From Paulinella micropora (taxonomy: Eukaryota; Cercozoa; Imbricatea; Euglyphida), in NCBI GenBank assembly GCA_009731375.1, contig BJOX01000333.1:315550-379549 (forward strand): a stretch of 64,000 nt of DNA. Direction: 5' to 3'. Below, piece after piece: positions 29,534 through 36,369 of this stretch (its first letter is position 1; each line of letters starts with the position of its first letter). The position numbers and the translations under genes are program-made. The notes beneath the pieces were generated by a model. That model worked only from the letters and a program-made list of their open reading frames with translations, was not told the DNA's origin and did not search any database.

Positions 29534-30316
29534 CTATCTTTCTATCTATCTACCTATAAACACAGATATGCATCGCTAATACACTAAATATATCTATCTG
29601 TCTATCTTGCAATACCTGACTGAGCTTCCTGACGACGACCTACCTACCTACCTAGCTACTTACCTACCTAAGTGTCCATCTGTCTACCTTGATATCTTAT
29701 CTATCTGGTAGAACCTGTCTGCACTTCCTGACGACGCGAAGGAAACCTACCTACCCACCTACCTACCTACCTACCTATCTACCTACCTACCTACCTACCT
29801 ACTTACCTACCTACCTACCTACATACCTATATATCTACCTTGATATCTATCTAGTAGAACCTGTCTGCGCTTCCTGACGACGTGAAGGAAATCTACCTAC
29901 TTACCTACCTACCTACATACCTACATACCCACCTACCTACCTATCTACTTACCTATATATCTACCTTGATATCTATCTATCTGGTAGAACCTGTCTGAGC
30001 TTCCTGACGACGTGAAGGAAATTTACCTACCTACCCACCTACCTACTGACCACCCTACCTACCTACCTACCTACCTACCTGCCTACCTACTTACCTATAT
30101 ATCTACCTTGATATCTATCTATCTGGTAGAACCTGTCTGAGATTCCTGACGACGTGAAGGAAATCTACAAAACCACCTGGGAAATCAAGGTTTCTCTCTC
30201 TCTCATATCTTCAAGTATCTCCATCTACATCTCGTGCATCTTCTCATCTGCTCTCATCAGGGCAAGGTGCTGCTGGAGCAAGCTGCAGACCGCGGCGCAC
30301 TTCATCTCTCTCTCTT

Positions 30317-30354
<38 letters not shown>

Positions 30355-30444
30355 CTCTCATATCATATCTTCATCTCGTGCATCTTCTCATCTCCTGTCG
30401 TTAGGGCAAGGTGTTGCTGGAGCAAGCTGCAGACCGCGGCCATT

Positions 30445-30489
<45 letters not shown>

Positions 30490-30679
30490 TCCTCTCTCAT
30501 ATCTATCACACGTGCATCTTCTCCAGGGAAAGGTGTTGCTGGAGCAAGCTGCAGACCGCGGCGCCTTCATCGACCAGTCCCAGTCTCTCAACGTGCACAT
30601 GACCGACGTCAACTTCGGAAAGCTCACCTCCATGCACTTCTTCGCCTGGAAGAAAGGGCTCAAAACTGGTAGGTTAATC

Positions 30680-30748
<69 letters not shown>

Positions 30749-31148
30749 CTCTATCTTTCATGTAGTATTTTTCCCAGCGGATGAGGGTGTGTGTGTGTGT
30801 TTGTGTGTATGTGTGTGCATGTATGTATGTGTGTAAAATCAAGCCAAGCAAACAAGCAACACATACAGAAAGAAACAAACAAGTTTAAGTGATCAACAGA
30901 TGCACATGCATTCTTATCAAAAGCAAAACAAACAAACAACAACAAACAACAACAACAAACAAAACAAGAGAAAAAAAAAAAAAAAAAAAGAGACAACACA
31001 CCGAGTTGTGTGTGTGTGTGTGCCCACTGCAGGCATGTACTACCTGCGCACGCAGCCTGCTACGGACGCGATCAAGTTCACAGTGGACCAGACAGCACTG
31101 GAGGAGGCGGCCGAAACCGTCTCTCTATCTCTAGAGCTCTCTCTCTCT

Positions 31149-31190
<42 letters not shown>

Positions 31191-31199
31191 GCTCTCTCG

Positions 31200-31230
<31 letters not shown>

Positions 31231-31236
31231 TCTTTC

Positions 31237-31291
<55 letters not shown>

Positions 31292-31297
31292 TCTTTC

Positions 31298-31333
<36 letters not shown>

Positions 31334-32323
31334 CCTTCTTTTTGCTTTCTTTCTATTTCTTGTGTAGGACAATTTCGACAAGTTTTTTATCTATCTATCT
31401 ATCTATATATCTATCTATCTATCTCTCTATCTATCTCTTTATCTATCTATCTATCTATCTAATCTATCTATCTCTATCTACCTACCTACCTACCTACCTA
31501 TCTATCCATCTATCTATCGATCTATCTATCTATCTATTCTATTCTCTTCTCTTCTCTTCTATTCTATTCTATTCCATGCAGGCTGAAGAGCTCTCACATG
31601 TCTCACGAGCCTGCCAACTATTTATCTATCTATTTATCTATTCTATTGTATTCTATTCTTCTCTTCTATTCTATTCTATTACATGCAGGCTGAAGAGCTC
31701 ACATGTCTATTCCTCTTCTCTTCTCTTCTATTCCATTCCATGCAGGCTGAAGAGCTCACATGTCTATTCTATTCTATTCTCTTCTATTCTCTTCTCTTCT
31801 CTTCTCTTCTATTCTCTTCTATTCTATTCCATTCCATGCAGGCTGAAGAGCTCTCACATGTCTCACGAGCCTGCCAACTATCTATCTATCTATCTATCTA
31901 TCTATTCTATTATATTCTATTGTATTCTACTCTATTCTCTTCTCTTCTATTCTATTCTATTCTATTCCATGCAGGCTGAAGAGCTCACATGTCTATTCTC
32001 TTCTATTCTCTTCTATTCTATTCTATTCCATTCCATTCCATGCAAGCTGAAGAGCTCTCACATGTCTCACGAGCCTGCCAACTATCTATCTATCTACCTA
32101 TCTATCTATCTACCTATCTATCTATCTATCTACCTATCTATCTATCTATCTATCTGCCTACCTACCTACCTACCTACCTATCTCTTCTATGTAGGCGGAA
32201 GAAGAGGAGCTCAGCCTGTCACCTGACTACCAACCTACCTACCTACCTATCTATCTACCTCTATGTAGGCGGAAGAAGAGGACCTCAGCCTGTCACAGGA
32301 GGCCTCCGTGCCCAAGGTAACAG

Positions 32324-32375
<52 letters not shown>

Positions 32376-32392
32376 ATCTATCTATCTATCTA

Positions 32393-32460
<68 letters not shown>

Positions 32461-33685
32461 GCCATCCATCCATCCATCTATCTATCTATCTATCAATCTA
32501 TTTCTATTCATCTTTCTGTCAGTCGGTCTATCTTCATAATCTTTCAAATTAGTATAATCCATCATCCATTTGCTTATCCATCTTCTCCTCGATACATCTA
32601 TTCCTTTATATCGACATTTTTCAGTGATATATTTTATCTATTTATCTCTTAGGTTGGTATGAAATCGCCCTTCAAGGAGTCCCCTGGCCGCAAGCGGTAC
32701 ATACATACATACATACATACAATACATACATGCATGCATGCATAATACATTACATACATTATATACATTACATACATAACATACATAACATACAAGACAT
32801 GCATGCATACATCCTTCCTTCCTTCCTTCTTTCCTTCCTTCCTACCTACCTACCTGTCTACCTACCTACCTACCTACCTACCTACCTTACTTACTTACTT
32901 ACTTCCTGACTTACATAGACTGTCCGCGGGTCGTCTCACCCCTGCCTTGATCAAGGCACCGCCCACTAAACGCCAAAAGGTAGCTACTCTCTTATCTCTC
33001 TCTCTCTCTCTCTCTCTATCTGTCTCTCTATCTCTCTTTCTATCTATCTGTCTATCTATCTTTTCATCAGTTGATCTCATCACTTACTCCATGGAGTGAA
33101 CCAAGGCCACTTGAGGTGTCACTGACCCTCCCTTGGGCTTGGTTTTTTGAAATGGGTGCCATCTGTCGACAGACAGAGAATTAGGGGATGGTGGGTGTGC
33201 TGGGCCGTGGTGGGGTGCCTTATGTGTGCCTAGCCATACGCCTATAAGTCACATGCCGAAATAGCGACGGGAAGCACAATTCTGTTCCCTCAGGGTGCCC
33301 TTTCTCGCTTGTTGAGCCCGGAATAANNNNNNNNNNNNNNNNNNNNNNNNNNNNNNNNNNNNNNNNNNNNNNNNNNNNNNNNNNNNNNNNNNNNNNNNNN
33401 NNNNNNNNNNNNNNNNNNNNNNNNNNNNNNNNNNNNNNNNNNNNNNNNNNNNNNNNNNNNNNNNNNNNNNNNNNNNNNNNNNNNNNNNNNNNNNNNNNNN
33501 NNNNNNNNNNNNNNNNNNNNNNNNNNNNNNNNNNNNNNNNNNNNNNNNNNNNNNNNNNNNNNNNNNNNNNNNNNNNNNNNNNNNNNNNNNNNNNNNNNNN
33601 NNNNNNNNNNNNNNNNNNNNNNNNNNNNNNNNNNNNNNNNNNNNNNNNNNNNNNNNNNNNNNNNNNNNNNNNNNNNNNNNNNNNN

Positions 33686-33725
<40 letters not shown>

Positions 33726-34189
33726 CGCGATGTCTGTCTGTCTGTCGTCTGCCTGTCTGTCCCGTGCAATGCCATGTGTTGATACGATACCATACTCTAT
33801 TATGCTATACTGTGCAGGCTGAGAAGGAGGAAGAAATCGGCAAGACGATCTCCCCGATGAAGTTTGCTTCACCTGACCTGTTCACTATGGAGCCCGTGAA
33901 GCAGAACAAGGAAGCAGGCGTGATGTCTGTCGAGGAGTGGCGCACCAAGCGGAAGAAGGTGAGCGAAAGGCAGGGAGGAGAAGGCGGTGAGCGAGTGTCG
34001 GAGAAAGGGTGGTGTTGGGTGGGGAGTGGGGTGGCACGGGGGGAGAAGTGGCAAGGGTGGATGGATGGGGGCGAGAGAGAGAGAAAGAATCAGGTGATAA
34101 TTATTGTGTGATTGTTGGTGTACTAGAACGAGGAGGCCATGCTGTGCGCCCTTAACAACAAGGATGAGTGCATGTCCTGCTCGGGCTAA
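1384..34189 (+). CDS. RRM1: Ribonucleoside-diphosphate reductase large subunit (class Ia, eukaryotic), about 37 exons
   Basis: Catalytic and allosteric R1 subunit that reduces NDPs to dNDPs together with the small subunit. The spliced protein opens with an ATP-cone ([18 protein letters not shown]). Exon lengths place the active-site residues at the human numbers: Cys218 in QLSSC, Asn427/Cys429/Glu431 in [10 protein letters not shown] and Cys444 in VAVCNLASL. The radical-transfer tyrosine pair is in GMYYLRT (739-740), and the C-terminal redox pair is CMSC just before TAA at 34187-34189. Every exon joins in phase through exon 30 (765 codons) and from 32269 to the stop, giving about 883 residues without the unresolved exons at 31368-32190; human RRM1 has 792. 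The extra length is a C-terminal linker rich in basic and S/T-P motifs. ATG 1384 was chosen by family length, although the frame stays open upstream to 1153. Introns are almost all microsatellite, and most exons are flanked by partial self-copies. Confidence 0.96.
2034..3600. repeat. Intron 2 microsatellites: TCTG, TATC, poly-C, CTTT, TTAC, TC, CA
   Basis: A succession of simple repeats: TCTG (2048-2390), TATC, a poly-C run with a 10-N gap (2493-2502), CTTT (2630-2730), TTAC, TC and CA. The coding strand is pyrimidine-rich throughout. Confidence 0.93.
3601..4677 (+). repeat. Array of partial copies of RRM1 exon 3 (acceptor plus 5' half)
   Basis: Eight upstream copies start near 3608, 3712, 3844, 3968, 4100, 4281, 4395 and 4490. 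Each has the acceptor TTCTTCAG and the exon segment for [13 protein letters not shown], then breaks into TTAC repeats before the real exon at 4678. Copies carry GCG and mostly CCT where the exon has GCC and CCC, both synonymous. The unit also includes a conserved run of CTCACT repeats before the acceptor. Confidence 0.92.
5040..5964 (+). repeat. Array of partial copies of RRM1 exon 4
   Basis: About eight units of roughly 110-120 bp, each holding a GTGTACATCTTAG acceptor, the exon start for [11 protein letters not shown] and a spacer with TTTTACATTACATTTCATAGAAT. Most copies break after ACACTGCGT. The exon reads ACG where copies read ACA (both Thr). This array has little microsatellite and behaves as a true minisatellite. 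Confidence 0.92.
6076..7221 (+). repeat. Copies of RRM1 exon 5 start embedded in (TC)n/(ATC)n, with N gaps
   Basis: Copies near 6272, 6379, 6486 and 7079 each read AATAAACAAGTA...CTCAGGACAACG and code DNAGALDSA or a fragment, then fall into long TC tracts ending in ATC repeats. N gaps lie at 6124-6150 and 6617-6966, the first beside poly-C. The real exon begins at 7222 with GACAAT instead of GACAAC (both Asp-Asn). Confidence 0.9.
7316..7582 (-). mobile_element. tRNA-derived SINE, copy 1
   Basis: On the minus strand the element begins with a tRNA-like head. Box A (TAGCCCAGTGGTC) is at 7559-7571 and box B (AGTTCGATTCC) at about 7520-7530; its right edge lies in (AAT)n. The body runs to 7316 and ends in an ATT-type tail. 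This copy has an internal duplication of about 33 bp (7444-7509). Two more copies occur at 19281-19512 and 19674-19913. It sits in RRM1 intron 5. The tRNA fold is degenerate in the T-stem, so this is a SINE head and not a working tRNA. Confidence 0.87.
7583..8241. repeat. (AAT)n tract and three ~75-bp tandem units
   Basis: An AAT array (7583-7770) is followed by three tandem copies of a unit with TCCAACACTGCCTGATGT and a TACATACA tail (about 7829, 7911 and 7988). No gene is seen. Confidence 0.85.
8242..8872 (+). repeat. Direct and inverted copies of RRM1 exon 6 in TATC/GATA
   Basis: An upstream copy (8250-8272) is cut after SYL and joined to (GATA)n. An inverted copy of the exon end (8346-8366) follows. 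Then comes the full exon (8380-8421), then four downstream partial copies (about 8481, 8584, 8656, 8759) coding LMKINGQ and separated by TATC arrays. The downstream copies also carry TTGTACAGCGACGACAG, resembling the start of exon 7. Confidence 0.88.
9021..9101 (+). repeat. Left arm of an inverted repeat flanking the exon 8 region
   Basis: This segment (…GCGAGTTGACTTTGTGCTTC…CAGTATTTATGTATCCCC) recurs in reverse orientation at 11688-11770 with only a few differences. The arms enclose exon 8 and all its partial copies. A poly-C run and N gap (9107-9292) follow directly. Confidence 0.88.
9445..11362 (+). repeat. Large array of partial copies of RRM1 exon 8 (3' edge plus donor)
   Basis: Sixteen extra copies follow the real exon, with the sequence TTCAACGCGGTATG or a variant at about 9544, 9594, 9752, 9857, 9967, 10079, 10191, 10303, 10408, 10521, 10627, 10743, 10849, 10961, 11072 and 11346. 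Period is about 105-115 bp. Each unit codes [11 protein letters not shown], ends in a GTATGG donor and continues as TATG repeats. Copies share ACG and CCC where the exon has ACA and CCA, both synonymous. A non-repeat piece lies at 11135-11205. Confidence 0.94.
11363..11900. repeat. (TATG)n microsatellite and right arm of the inverted repeat
   Basis: TATG tract, interrupted at 11688-11770 by the reverse complement of 9021-9101. Confidence 0.88.
12117..12190 (+). repeat. Partial copy of RRM1 exon 10
   Basis: Acceptor and exon start for DDSIEGI are copied at 12122-12165 and run into GA repeats. The real exon starts at 12215. This copy carries non-synonymous changes (Cys for Tyr, Asp for Glu, Gln for Lys), unlike most arrays. 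Confidence 0.85.
12536..12692. mobile_element. MITE-1, copy A (TIR TAAGGACAAGT...)
   Basis: Starts TAAGGACAAGTAAAACATTC and ends in a matching inverted terminus (GGCCGAAATTTTTCACTTG...). The interior has two related blocks around GCGGTGAAA. Further copies are at 53809-53985 and 59311-59490. Length 157-180 bp with no coding capacity. It lies in RRM1 intron 10. Confidence 0.82.
12832..13800 (+). repeat. Array of RRM1 exon 11 copies
   Basis: One 5'-edge copy (about 12840: TCTAGGGTGGTATTGGTCC) precedes the full exon (12941-13004). About eight 3'-edge copies follow (near 13063, 13150, 13261, 13319, 13451, 13516, 13617, 13694), each coding [10 protein letters not shown] or [10 protein letters not shown], ending in G|GTCTAT or G|GTCTAC and separated by TATC arrays. 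Two variants alternate: GCTCCACTGG with GACGG, and CTACTGG with AACGG. Confidence 0.92.
13976..14605 (+). repeat. Array of RRM1 exon 12 3'-edge copies in GATA/GATAC
   Basis: Copies near 14130, 14419 and 14524 code [12 protein letters not shown] (the third has C for Y) and end GG|GTAGAT, in GATA, GATAC and GATG repeats. Copies have GAC where the exon has GAT (both Asp). A more diverged copy lies beyond the retrotransposon, near 16312. Confidence 0.9.
14612..16263 (-). mobile_element. 5'-truncated non-LTR retrotransposon with restriction-like endonuclease domain
   Basis: A minus-strand frame (about 16263 to 15427) codes the C-terminus of a LINE ORF. It has a CALC...H...C zinc motif, [10 protein letters not shown], and a PD-(D/E)xK-type block with [16 protein letters not shown] and K..RYNKL, as in R2/NeSL-like elements. 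The 3' region (15426-14612) contains a duplicated segment (CCTAAACCCCC...ACACTGGACGGCTATGA, at about 14880 and 15380). The element ends at GACATCTCATC followed by TATC repeats. The reverse transcriptase is missing. It sits inside the exon 12 copy array. Confidence 0.82.
16264..16583. repeat. Diverged exon 12 copy, (TC)n, (TA)n and TATC
   Basis: Positions 16312-16350 read [13 protein letters not shown], an older-looking copy of the exon 12 edge, followed by TC, TA and TATC arrays up to exon 13. Confidence 0.8.
16747..17753 (+). repeat. Array of RRM1 exon 14 5'-edge copies, ~90-bp units
   Basis: Eleven copies (about 16760, 16850, 16932, 17028, 17110, 17208, 17298, 17388, 17478, 17578, 17660) precede the real exon (17754). 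Each unit has ACTTAGGTTGGATTTGCGCA coding LDLRKNT, then ACACAACATAACACA and a conserved spacer TATTACAACATATTACACGA. Some end GGGGGTGGAGGA, matching the exon (GGTGTGGAGGA) except for one synonymous Gly change. Confidence 0.93.
18060..18225 (+). repeat. Two copies of RRM1 exon 15 3' edge
   Basis: Copies near 18079 and 18165 code EKDGTWCLF or a variant and end GAG|GTCTNTATGAG before CTAC repeats. Differences such as GAC for GAT, AAG for AAA and CGC for CGT are synonymous; small indels also occur. Confidence 0.88.
18573..18830. repeat. Intron 16: GATA arrays
   Basis: Two GATA tracts (18576-18648 and 18735-18790) flank unique sequence. The exon 16 donor (GTATAG) runs directly into the first tract. 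Confidence 0.85.
18890..19215. repeat. Degenerate TTGCCTTTTTGTC minisatellite
   Basis: About a dozen imperfect copies of a ~25-bp unit (ACTATTGCCTTTTTGTC...). It is not related to an exon edge, unlike most arrays here. Confidence 0.8.
19281..19512 (-). mobile_element. tRNA-derived SINE, copy 2
   Basis: Nearly identical to copy 1 apart from lacking its internal duplication. Box A/box B head at the right end, (AAT)n on both sides. In RRM1 intron 17. Confidence 0.87.
19674..19913 (-). mobile_element. tRNA-derived SINE, copy 3
   Basis: More diverged copy. The head begins GGCACCGCGATAGCCCAGTGG on the minus strand and its first seven bases could pair with the CGGTRCC end. A short copy of the exon 18 acceptor and first codons (19633-19650) lies directly to its left, inside AAT repeats. 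Confidence 0.85.
20096..20700 (+). repeat. Array of RRM1 exon 18 3'-edge copies
   Basis: Copies near 20183, 20283, 20416, 20553 and 20640 code [15 protein letters not shown] or its end, separated by TATC arrays. Copies use TCT and CTG where the exon has TCG and CTC, all synonymous. Confidence 0.9.
20765..21281 (+). repeat. Array of RRM1 exon 19 5'-edge copies
   Basis: CTAGGCACTATCAAG...TCCAACCTCT recurs at about 20773, 20862, 21080 and 21162, with shorter CCAACCTCTCTACC fragments between, before the real exon at 21282. Units end in CTACCTACCTATCTGTCCAT repeats. Confidence 0.88.
21225..21260. repeat. Interstitial telomere-like CCCTAAA run
   Basis: AACCCTAAACCCTAAACCTA followed by two AACCCCT units, immediately before exon 19. 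The reverse complement is TTTAGGG, the plant/algal-type telomere unit. Confidence 0.75.
21341..21800. repeat. (TA)n, poly-T, (TC)n and a 3'-edge copy of exon 19
   Basis: A (TA)n tract begins at the exon 19 donor. A copy at 21635-21672 codes [12 protein letters not shown] and differs from the exon at three codons, all synonymous. Positions 21790-22063 are ordinary unique intron sequence with a short inverted repeat (ACACCACCCAGATTTCCGGG at about 21912 and its complement near 22003). Confidence 0.85.
22642..22845 (+). repeat. Two copies of RRM1 exon 21 3' edge, with N gap
   Basis: After a gap (22646-22702), copies at 22713-22751 and 22802-22841 code [10 protein letters not shown] and [11 protein letters not shown], each ending GG|GTGAGA. 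Confidence 0.87.
22898..23042 (+). mobile_element. MITE-2 copy 1 with strong GC-rich hairpin
   Basis: TATCGGTCACC...GGTTACCGATA is a small palindrome. It is followed by a long inverted repeat, CAAATTTGACGTGTTTTGCG and its complement, around a GC-rich loop (22960-23018), flanked by GCGGC/GCCGC. A second copy in reverse orientation is at 53535-53687. It ends about 40 bp upstream of exon 22. Confidence 0.83.
23216..23375. repeat. (ATGTC)n-type repeat forming intron 22
   Basis: TCATGTCATGTAATG repeats fill the intron from the exon 22 donor (AAG|GTAATG) to the exon 23 acceptor (GTCAG). Confidence 0.85.
23651..24231 (+). repeat. Copies of exon 24 3' edge and exon 25 5' edge in TATG/GATA
   Basis: Copies at 23727-23760 and 23866-23900 code WDWDALKAR or a variant and end AG|GTGGGCAG. 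A truncated exon 25 start ([14 protein letters not shown], 24155-24185) precedes the real exon at 24232. Confidence 0.86.
24306..25300 (+). repeat. Array of RRM1 exon 25 3'-edge copies in GATA
   Basis: Copies near 24399, 24818, 24947, 25048 and 25159 code [14 protein letters not shown] or part of it and end G|GTCAAGTGTTAGATAG. Copies share GCC and ACT where the exon has GCT and ACC, both synonymous. The repeat strand is GATA here. Confidence 0.92.
24472..24720 (-). mobile_element. Second 3' tail of the same non-LTR retrotransposon
   Basis: Close match to 14612-14865 (ATGTCGCAAAGGAATGTAGT...AAGCTTGCGCAAGCTACAATG). Bounded on both sides by GATA repeats, so this copy also sits in the microsatellite within an exon-copy array. 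Confidence 0.85.
25705..26360 (+). repeat. Array of RRM1 exon 26 5'-edge copies
   Basis: Six copies, including a diverged one at about 25713 (GIKECFEP) and others near 25913, 26026, 26133, 26216 and 26280, carry CCACCAGGCAACAACGAGTG coding [12 protein letters not shown]. They precede the real exon at 26361. Most copies read CCC ACG where the exon reads CCT ACA (synonymous). Confidence 0.91.
26471..28075 (+). repeat. Array of RRM1 exon 26 3'-edge copies, increasingly diverged
   Basis: Copies near 26646, 26815, 26908, 26990, 27112, 27205, 27491, 27686, 27826 and 28050 trace the exon end ([12 protein letters not shown]). The nearest are nearly intact; the distant ones keep only fragments such as CACAAGTCCCTGCTGCGTG. 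They share TATCTGCTGCGT where the exon has TACCTCTTGCGC, all synonymous. Spacers change from TATC and TA to TATG. Confidence 0.86.
28424..29345 (+). repeat. Array of RRM1 exon 27 3'-edge copies
   Basis: Seven copies (near 28470, 28557, 28651, 28887, 29003, 29190, 29307) of AACAAGCTGATTGCTGCCAA...GTTCAG|GTCAGC coding [10 protein letters not shown], with TAGC or TATC spacers. The copies are nearly identical to the exon. Confidence 0.92.
29400..30129 (+). repeat. Array of RRM1 exon 28 5'-edge copies
   Basis: Five copies (near 29423, 29612, 29712, 29859, 29989) of AACCTGTCTGAGCTTCCTGA coding LSELPDD(VKE), each ending in CTAC repeats, before the real exon (30130), which has Ile for the copies' Leu. 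Confidence 0.9.
30190..30526 (+). repeat. Two copies of RRM1 exon 29 5' edge
   Basis: Copies at 30260-30300 and 30403-30443 code [12 protein letters not shown] and run into TC/CA repeats. The real exon starts at 30527. Confidence 0.9.
30680..31032. repeat. Intron 29: 65-nt poly-T, TG, poly-A
   Basis: Long T run (about 30684-30748), GT-rich segment, then A-rich CAAACAAA sequence up to the exon 30 acceptor. No gene is seen. Confidence 0.85.
31368..32268 (+). repeat. Unresolved exon cluster: DNFDK micro-exon and [13 protein letters not shown] copies
   Basis: GACAATTTCGACAA|GTTTTT (31368-31381) could join in phase 2 to copies starting after ATGCAG at 31582, 31689, 31746, 31842 and 31975, reading KLKSSHM(SHEPANY). 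A sixth copy (about 32047) has its acceptor changed to GCAAG. Full-length copies lack a clear donor after EPANY. Two copies of the next exon start (GCGGAAGAAGAGGA) are at 32195 and 32269. In the other frame the copies read AEELSH, resembling AEEEDLS. Spacers are TTCTA and TATC repeats. Confidence 0.55.
33066..33326 (-). mobile_element. Dispersed repeat (DR-545), partial, reverse orientation
   Basis: Reverse complement of about 63183-63445, the right half of the full copy at 62899-63442. Runs into an N gap (33327-33685) followed by a ~40-nt poly-G. It lies in RRM1 intron 35. Confidence 0.85.
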
Positions 34190-34424
34190 AGCCTAAGCAT
34201 TGACTCACTATCCTCTTTTCTCTCCTTTCGCGACATGCAAGGGAAATGCTCCAAGTGGCACCTGGACCAGTCAGCCTCTGTGGGGTGATTTTTCTTGTCT
34301 TTGAAACAATCTAGTAAGTCAGTGATGTTCTTTACAATGAACACTGGCGAATTCCAACAATCTCGTTTTGTTTTTTCTTGTTGAGTGGTTTACAAGCATT
34401 ATTTAATTCGATATGGTATCATAG

Positions 34425-34640
34425 TATTACTGTGGACATTCAAGTGGCAAACTATATATCCAACTTTGATCTCATCGTTCTCCATCAATCTAAGTGATAC
34501 GACAAATCTGAAGCCAGTATGGGAAAGCTTAGGACAAGAGCTTTTCAACGGTGTGCACGGCATTTCCGTATTCTAAGTATTGATTGAGAAAGATTAGGTC
34601 AAAGTTTGAATGTTTTGCCACTTGAATGTCCACAGTAATA
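34425..34640. mobile_element. Short TIR element (MITE-3a)
   Basis: Perfect 27-bp terminal inverted repeats, TATTACTGTGGACATTCAAG... and its complement, about 215 bp apart. The interior has AGGACAAGAGCTTTTCAACG, which recurs in altered form just outside at about 34743. Confidence 0.8.
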
Positions 34641-35230
34641 GAGTACTGGTTATATTCAACTGACAAAATCAGCCAACGTTGATCTTAGCTTTCTCTCAGT
34701 ACTAGTGTTGTAGCACTTCTTATGCTATCGTTGGAAAGCTCAGGACAAGAGCTTTCAAACGGCGTGCTCATTATTCCTGTATCAAAATCATATGTGTCGC
34801 GAACAAACAAGTTAAAAGTTTGATGGCTCGCAGTAAGAATGTCTCTTCTACCAACCGCCCGCTACGGGTTCTCGCCCTGTCTCAGCCAAAGTGTTTCTAT
34901 ATTCTGTGTGCACCTATTTATAATCAATAAAAACACAAGCTTATCAATATATAAGATTAACATCGTAAAATATTAATAACTTAATTCAGATAATTCGGAC
35001 CGGATACTGCTAATATTAATATGTTTATCTTACATCCCTTTATTATACTTCGAGGGCCTGAGACTCGAAGAGAGGGTCTTTCCAAATCGATCTGTCGACA
35101 GAACACACAAAACAGTCACTCTGCACTGTGTGTCAGTAGTTTCCACTTGGAAGGAAAATTCGAGTTGTGAGTTTCTATATTCATGATACAACTCTAAGGC
35201 TGCAAGTTGGCAGATCATGCCAATAACTCT

Positions 35231-35517
35231 TATTACTGTGTACATTCAAGTGTCAAACTCAGCCAGCGAATTTGAGTTAAGGGTCAGATTTCAGATAAGC
35301 GGTCAGATTTTAGATTAGTGGTTAGAATTCAAATTAGTTCAATTTAACTGTAATATTTCACAAAAACTATGCATACTTTGCGGACGGATATAGCCGTTAA
35401 GTTGCACTAATTTGAATCTGATCACTAATCTGAAATCTGACCGCTAATCATGTCTGAAAACTGCCCCTTAAGACAATTCTATAGCTGAGTTTGACACTTG
35501 AATGTATCCAGTAATAA
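35231..35517. mobile_element. Fold-back element related to MITE-3a (MITE-3b)
   Basis: Ends TTATTACTGTGTACATTCAA and an inverted match share the 34425 element's terminus. The arms continue inward (TCAGATTTCAGATTAG-type segments on both sides), so most of the element can fold into one long hairpin. Confidence 0.8.
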
Positions 35518-36062
35518 TGTTGAAAGAACACTATGGCTGCATTGAGTCCTGACTCCTAGTCGTGACTCGAAGAGAGCAGGTGAAAAATATATTACTAAAC
35601 ATTAATAGCAGAGCAATCACTTCCGATTCGTTTATTTACGTAATTTCGCCGTACTCGTTGCAGACTTGGGTGCGGCAACTTACGTTCAAATGTAAATCGT
35701 AGATTGTGAGTCTCCAGTTGTCAAAGCTTTCACTGTGACAGTTTCAAGTCGAACAATCAATAAACTGATAGCATTCAGGTTGGGCAGTTAACTTGAATAT
35801 TAAGTTCAATTCGGAAAGGCTAGGCTAGGCTCTGAGAATGACTGGGACGGATGTAAAAAGCAGTCAAAGATTGTTTTTCCCGTTCACTTTTGTTAGCACA
35901 GGCTTGTCGACAAATTTAACGCAACGTGAGTGTTTCAAGCCCGGAAATCAAATGAAAAGGCAAAGAGGGGGGAAAAAAGATAATAGCTGAGTTGATATTT
36001 TCTAAAAAAGAACTTTGACTTGATTATTTGAAATCATTTGTGAACGAAATCGAAAACAAGTT

Positions 36063-36182
36063 AGTGAAGTCGACTCTCAAACGTCGTGCAGAGGAGAATC
36101 TATTAATAACGCGCCTGTCAAAAAGAGGCAAGATGAATTGTCAACTGTAAAGGTTTTAGCCGGTCGTTAAGATGCTCAATCT
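36063..36182 (+). repeat. Direct repeat, left copy (partner 40299-40419)
   Basis: About 120 bp starting TAGTGAAGTCGACTCTCAAA and ending GGTCGTTAA.ATGCTCAATCT, roughly 92% identical by eye to 40299-40419. One frame reads VKSTLKRRAEENLLIT. The pair lies 4.2 kb apart. Confidence 0.85.
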
Positions 36183-36369
36183 ATTTTATTGGCTGGTGTC
36201 TGTCCTATTTTATTGCAAGTTTTGTATTTTAATTTAAACTGTTTGTCTTTTCTCTCTTTTGATGCTGTTTTCAAATCTGGTTCCTGCGTTTGAGTGTTTG
36301 TGTTGCCGTAAGGTTCGTTGTCTTCCTCTGGCTTGATGTCTTTTTGACTCCTATCTTGTGCTCGCGTCG

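Larger units (their letters stand above)
21282..34189 (+). other. RRM1: RRM1 exon map, exons 19-37
   Basis: Exons: 19 21282-21340; 20 22064-22168; 21 22552-22641; 22 23081-23215; 23 23376-23429; 24 23589-23650; 25 24232-24305; 26 26361-26470; 27 28367-28423; 28 30130-30189; 29 30527-30668; 30 31033-31118; 31 31368-31381 (14-nt micro-exon, tentative); 32 one of the copies at 31582-32090 (unresolved); 33 32269-32316; 34 32653-32696; 35 32919-32979; 36 33818-33958; 37 34127-34189 with TAA. Exons 19-30 and 33-37 join in frame. Exon 30 also joins directly to exon 33 in frame, so exons 31-32 may be optional or relics. Confidence 0.85.
34190..36062. other. RRM1 3' flank: unique sequence with two fold-back elements
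   Basis: No coding exon is supported. AATAAA at 34926-34931 is a possible polyadenylation signal. The sequence is AT-rich and free of microsatellites, in sharp contrast to the genes. Confidence 0.6.
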
